Source: Helicobacter fennelliae
GTDB taxonomy: Bacteria; Campylobacterota; Campylobacteria; Campylobacterales; Helicobacteraceae
Length of the DNA: 64,000 bases
Assembly: GCF_900451005.1 (NCBI RefSeq)
Contig: NZ_UGIB01000001.1
Coordinates: 806,001 to 870,000 of the forward strand
Reading direction: 5' to 3'
Shown in pieces: positions 60,573-64,000 of the stretch (position 1 is the stretch's first letter; each line of letters starts with the position of its first letter). The position numbers and the translations under genes were made by a program. The notes beneath the pieces are model-generated. The model saw only the letters and a list, made by a program, of their open reading frames with translations, was not told the origin of the DNA and made no database searches.

Positions 60573-60998
60573 ATGAAAAAAATTATATTAGCCGTATTGT
60601 TTAGCATAAATATCGTATTTGGGCTTGGAGAAATGAGCTATAAAAATGAAGAAGGCAAACGAAATGAACTAGAACAACAACACTTTACCTATGAACTCAA
60701 AGTCGATGCACTAAAAAAGCTAGGCTTTCGCTACTGCATTAAAAAGTTTGTTGATGATAAGGGCGATGTGTATTATATCATTAAAGAAAAGTTGAATATG
60801 CCCTTGTTCTTTGATGATAAGAATCCAGACAATATCACACAATTTTTAACGCTTGTAGAAAATCTTAGCACATGGAATAGCAAATATACAATTGATTACA
60901 CATATAAGCCTTTTAAATGTCTTATGGTTTATGAACTTAAAGAATATCAACAAGAAGTAGAACGCATAGTTAAGAAGTATTGCAAGGATTGCAAGTAA
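60573..60998 (+). CDS. Tai4-type immunity protein 5
   Basis: 141 residues. Signal peptide (ILAVLFSINIVFGLGE), LGFRYCIKKFVDDKG and the intact end QEVERIVKKYCKDCK. Follows remnant B, so another orphan immunity gene. AAGGAAAC before the ATG. Last gene of the array. Confidence 0.75.
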   Translation: MKKIILAVLFSINIVFGLGEMSYKNEEGKRNELEQQHFTYELKVDALKKLGFRYCIKKFVDDKGDVYYIIKEKLNMPLFFDDKNPDNITQFLTLVENLSTWNSKYTIDYTYKPFKCLMVYELKEYQQEVERIVKKYCKDCK

Positions 60999-61143
60999 AA
61001 AGCAGAAAGATTTTAAACCATAACAATCAAAAAAATATTGATTTCTGTGATAATGAATTGTAAAGTTGCCTAAAAGTGAGTTGGAAAAATACAAAAAACA
61101 TAAACCAAAATATGAGGGGGGTGATAAATCAAAAAGTTTATGG

Positions 61144-61149
61144 TAGAAT
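61144..61149 (+). promoter_or_regulatory. -10 box of the large terminal gene
   Basis: TAGAAT 27 bases before ATG 61176, with AAAAAGGTG as ribosome site. The 145 bases before it (from 60999) hold no gene and separate the immunity array from the next unit. Confidence 0.45.
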
Positions 61150-61175
61150 AAATTTTTAGGCAAAAAGGTGACTAA

Positions 61176-64000
61176 ATGATAATTTCAAGCAAAGAAGAAT
61201 TATTACAAGAAATTAATAATTTATTAGGCTTAAAGACACATAAGACAATAGGACGTATCATATTTCTTTGTCCAAATATTGCAAGTCTCATTACGCGTGA
61301 CAACCAATCACCACAAAATCTAGGGCAAGAAATTCTAAAAAAACTACAACAAACAAACATTGAGATGACAATCTACAGCTTTGAGGCATTAAGTCAAGAA
61401 CAAATCTTGGGGACAAAACAACCTTACAACCTACCCAAACATATTACCATAGAGACATATCATAATGATAACATCATCAAAGCCCTATTAGATTCTATTA
61501 AAGAATCTGCAAAGATTAATACAACTAAGCAATATAAAGACCTAGAGACTATGCTTGATGACATCGACCCTGAAAACATAGATAAAATTTCTCTAGCAAA
61601 GCCTAAAAATGCAATAATAAAACATATTGAGGAATTACTCATAGAATCTAACTTGTTTGCAGATATGATAAAAGCAGATGCTAAGGCAAATATTGAGCAA
61701 CTTTTTAATAAGCTAGAGCAGTATATCAAACAAGCCCTAGAGGATAAGAATAACGATGATTATAAAAATATCATAAAAACAATCTTTGGCGTGATTCTTA
61801 CTATTGCCACAGGTGGAGGTGCAGCAATCATATTGCTAGGTATATCTGCAGTATTGCTTTCATCACTTATGGACTATCAAGATGCTAAAAATAACAAATA
61901 TAGCTATATCAAAAATCCAATCATAGAGTTTCTTGCCACCGAGTTAGCAATGTATATACAGCTTGCAAACACACAACTACTCTCTTGTATGCTGATTGTG
62001 GAAAGCACACAAGAGACAGACAAGAAAAAAATAGAATTTCTTGACTTATCAGGTTTTAATCTTTATTTGGAAAATACGTTATTATCGTGTACTCAATCTA
62101 TCGCCTTTAAGGGTGAGTTTATGCTTGATAGCCCTATGATAGATATTCCAAACCTATTAGCTCAAAAAGCAATTACCCTACCCACAACACAACACAATAG
62201 TATAAAAGCTCAAATGCTCCACATACACCAAAATGAAACTAAACAACAAAATATCAAAGACGTATCTCTTCTTACAAATATGCTCCAAGCAGTGCGATAC
62301 TTCAATCATCTTGCCTATATAGAATCTCCACATTTAAACTCTGCCTTATTAGCTGAAATTTGTGCTAACAAAAACACTCAATACCCCAATAATCACACTA
62401 CAAATATGGCAAAAAATTATCTTATTATCACCAATGCCCCAAGCAAATATAATGCAAAGCTTACAGAGACGATTACCCAACACATCATTGGTAATACAAT
62501 TAAAGACGATATAAACAATCGCACCAAACAAGAGCTTACTCTCTCAAGAGAGGGCGAAAAGAAAAGCTACAACACCACAAGAGATTACAGCACATATAGG
62601 ATAGAAATCAATAAAAAAGATGATGAGCCTTATATGGTGCAGCTTTCGCCATTTGTGAGAGTGGATATGAATAAGATTAAAGCGAGTTTTGAAAATAACG
62701 AATCCTATAAAAAAGCACAAAAAGAACTACAACAATTACATACACAGTATCATGCAAGCTTTTATTCAAATTATTCACCCGGCAATATGACCTTGTATGA
62801 TTTAATGAATAAAAAAACATCTCAATTAAATCACATAAAAAAATCCTATGGTATAGATTATATAAACCAATTCTTTAAAACTCCAAAAGAGATTGAGGAT
62901 ATTATTACAAAAGAAGAGCAAACAGCTAAAGATTTTCTTACTCAATTACAATATTTTCATAATAGCAATACAAACTTAGATAATTCTTTATTAGCGATTT
63001 TTACGCTTTTTTATGGACTCTATGTGTTTAAGATACATTTTCCAAGCTTTGCGTTGAAAAGTAGCATTGCAAAAAAGACAACAAGTAGTGGCTATCTTTT
63101 CACAAACGAGCGCGATTATCTTAAAGTCTCTTGTTTAAATGAAACTTGGGAGTTTTATCTCACCAAAGCATATCCAGACTATAAAGTCCAACCATCTCAA
63201 AATGTCCAAATCGCCAAAGTTTTACAAGAAAAACTCTTGCAACATAGCAGCCCACAAGAGACAGAGCTAAGTAAAGACTTCTTAGACTATCTTAGAGAAT
63301 TTATAAATACTGATATTGCGAATAACGATGCAAAAGCATTTGATAAGACAATGCAGCAAGAAATAGGGATTGATTTGGATAAGGAGCTAAAGCAAGAGCT
63401 AGCACAAATCGAAAAATATGGAGAAGAATACAAAAAGATTGTGCAGCAAGAACACACACAAGAAGTATTTTATAACTCACTTTATAAGATATTAGGCATA
63501 ATATGCCCCTTTATGAATTTCGCTCACGAAGATATGATTAATACGACAAAGCATTGTATTGCAATTTTTATCAATACCCTTGAATCTCTAAGTAAAAATC
63601 AAAGCTCAAATTTTGCTTTGCATTTATATCGGGCATTGCTTACAGAAATAGGAGGAGTGCTATTTTTATCATATCCTACAACTATACGCGTGCATATTGA
63701 GATTAATGGAGGCGTTCAAGACACATCAAAAAAATTGAATAACAAAGTAGATATTACACACAAGATGAAAGCAAAACTCACAGAGTTATTAAAGCCAGAA
63801 AACGAAAAGCAAAAACAAAATTTCCTCAAAGGCTTTGCCCAAGTAGAGCTAAGACACACACAAGCACAAATAGCACATTTTGAAGCAAAAACTGCTTTTA
63901 TCCTTGATCACATTGATAAAAATGCCAAAATATTAAACCTCCAAGCTATCAAAGAAAATCTAAAGCAAACTATGAGCTCACCCAAAGACAAAGCACTTAT
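61176..64000 (+). CDS. Very large unrecognised protein, incomplete
   Basis: At least 941 residues, open at the window end. N-terminal alpha/beta region with GRIIFLCPNIASLITRD and TIYSFEALSQEQIL (to about residue 105). One strong hydrophobic segment near residues 203-235 (VILTIATGGGAAIILLGISA), then a long helical region. No Walker motif, so not TssM; no lipase or amidase motif visible. Codon use and position right after the T6SS cargo genes suggest a further effector or T6SS accessory protein. A start with own promoter makes it a new transcription unit. Confidence 0.6.
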   Translation, partial: MIISSKEELLQEINNLLGLKTHKTIGRIIFLCPNIASLITRDNQSPQNLGQEILKKLQQTNIEMTIYSFEALSQEQILGTKQPYNLPKHITIETYHNDNIIKALLDSIKESAKINTTKQYKDLETMLDDIDPENIDKISLAKPKNAIIKHIEELLIESNLFADMIKADAKANIEQLFNKLEQYIKQALEDKNNDDYKNIIKTIFGVILTIATGGGAAIILLGISAVLLSSLMDYQDAKNNKYSYIKNPIIEFLATELAMYIQLANTQLLSCMLIVESTQETDKKKIEFLDLSGFNLYLENTLLSCTQSIAFKGEFMLDSPMIDIPNLLAQKAITLPTTQHNSIKAQMLHIHQNETKQQNIKDVSLLTNMLQAVRYFNHLAYIESPHLNSALLAEICANKNTQYPNNHTTNMAKNYLIITNAPSKYNAKLTETITQHIIGNTIKDDINNRTKQELTLSREGEKKSYNTTRDYSTYRIEINKKDDEPYMVQLSPFVRVDMNKIKASFENNESYKKAQKELQQLHTQYHASFYSNYSPGNMTLYDLMNKKTSQLNHIKKSYGIDYINQFFKTPKEIEDIITKEEQTAKDFLTQLQYFHNSNTNLDNSLLAIFTLFYGLYVFKIHFPSFALKSSIAKKTTSSGYLFTNERDYLKVSCLNETWEFYLTKAYPDYKVQPSQNVQIAKVLQEKLLQHSSPQETELSKDFLDYLREFINTDIANNDAKAFDKTMQQEIGIDLDKELKQELAQIEKYGEEYKKIVQQEHTQEVFYNSLYKILGIICPFMNFAHEDMINTTKHCIAIFINTLESLSKNQSSNFALHLYRALLTEIGGVLFLSYPTTIRVHIEINGGVQDTSKKLNNKVDITHKMKAKLTELLKPENEKQKQNFLKGFAQVELRHTQAQIAHFEAKTAFILDHIDKNAKILNLQAIKENLKQTMSSPKDKAL

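Noticed and set aside
61460-61729. Minus-strand frames in 61172-62531
   Set aside because: They lie opposite a continuous reading frame of more than 941 codons with its own ribosome site.
61176-64000. Large terminal protein as TssM/IcmF
   Set aside because: TssM has several membrane spans and often a Walker A motif at the front; here there is one span and no such motif.
1-64000. CRISPR array, tRNA, rRNA or IS element
   Set aside because: No regular repeat-spacer pattern, no recognisable tRNA cloverleaf or rRNA stretch, and no transposase motif was seen. Repeats found are gene duplications, tail modules and promoters.
1-64000. Ends (att sites), integrase, relaxase or origin of transfer of the island
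   Set aside because: No tyrosine recombinase, relaxase or ParA-like gene and no flanking direct repeats recognised. They may lie outside the window.

Overview
AT-rich DNA of an epsilonproteobacterium, most likely an enterohepatic Helicobacter. The pointers are low G+C, a CtkA/HipA-like kinase, a large helicase remnant and a TopA of the kind carried by Helicobacter conjugative islands, and a T4SS region next to a T6SS. The layout recalls island HHGI1 of H. hepaticus, but species identity is inferred, not shown. Region 1 (1-2837): decayed remnant of a giant SNF2-type helicase/methylase. Region 2 (2847-10078): mazEF-like pair with an operator, then a tight operon of Fic, coiled-coil protein, HipA/CtkA-like kinase, second Fic and metallophosphoesterase. 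Several of these proteins end in short basic tails of the kind used as T4SS export signals. Region 3 (10121-35487): the T4SS island proper. It holds VirB1-like transglycosylase, TopA, DsbC-like lipoprotein, VirD4 remnant, VirB2-like pilin, a VirB9-like fragment, VirB8-like protein, VirB4 ATPase, thermonuclease and a broken polytopic protein, ending at a hairpin terminator. Scattered among them are four small exported coiled-coil proteins of one family and many further basic-tailed proteins. Three transcription units start from copies of the same promoter, with a CTCTCATTTGAGAG palindrome exactly 56 nt upstream of the -10 box. Region 4 (35530-37090): slipped BamE-like lipoprotein gene, MntA-HepT toxin-antitoxin pair and a membrane protein. 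Region 5 (37146-46224): T6SS core, tssL-tssK-tssJ on the minus strand and tssA, tssB, tssC, tssE, tssF, tssG on the plus strand. tssM, hcp, vgrG and clpV are not in this window. Region 6 (46308-60998): T6SS cargo built by duplication. Three PAAR-like carriers, a lipase with a lipoprotein partner, a candidate permuted papain-fold effector with duplicated lipoproteins, and an array of Tae4 amidase toxins and Tai4 immunity genes in which toxins are mostly broken and immunity domains number six. Region 7 (61176-64000): a very large unrecognised protein running off the window. Working together: the T4SS has lost essential pieces (coupling protein, polytopic protein, VirB9 N-terminus, helicase), so transfer from this copy alone is doubtful. 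Its cargo genes are mostly intact and could use another machine. The T6SS module looks functional as far as visible, and its cargo shows ongoing recombination at repeated sequences.
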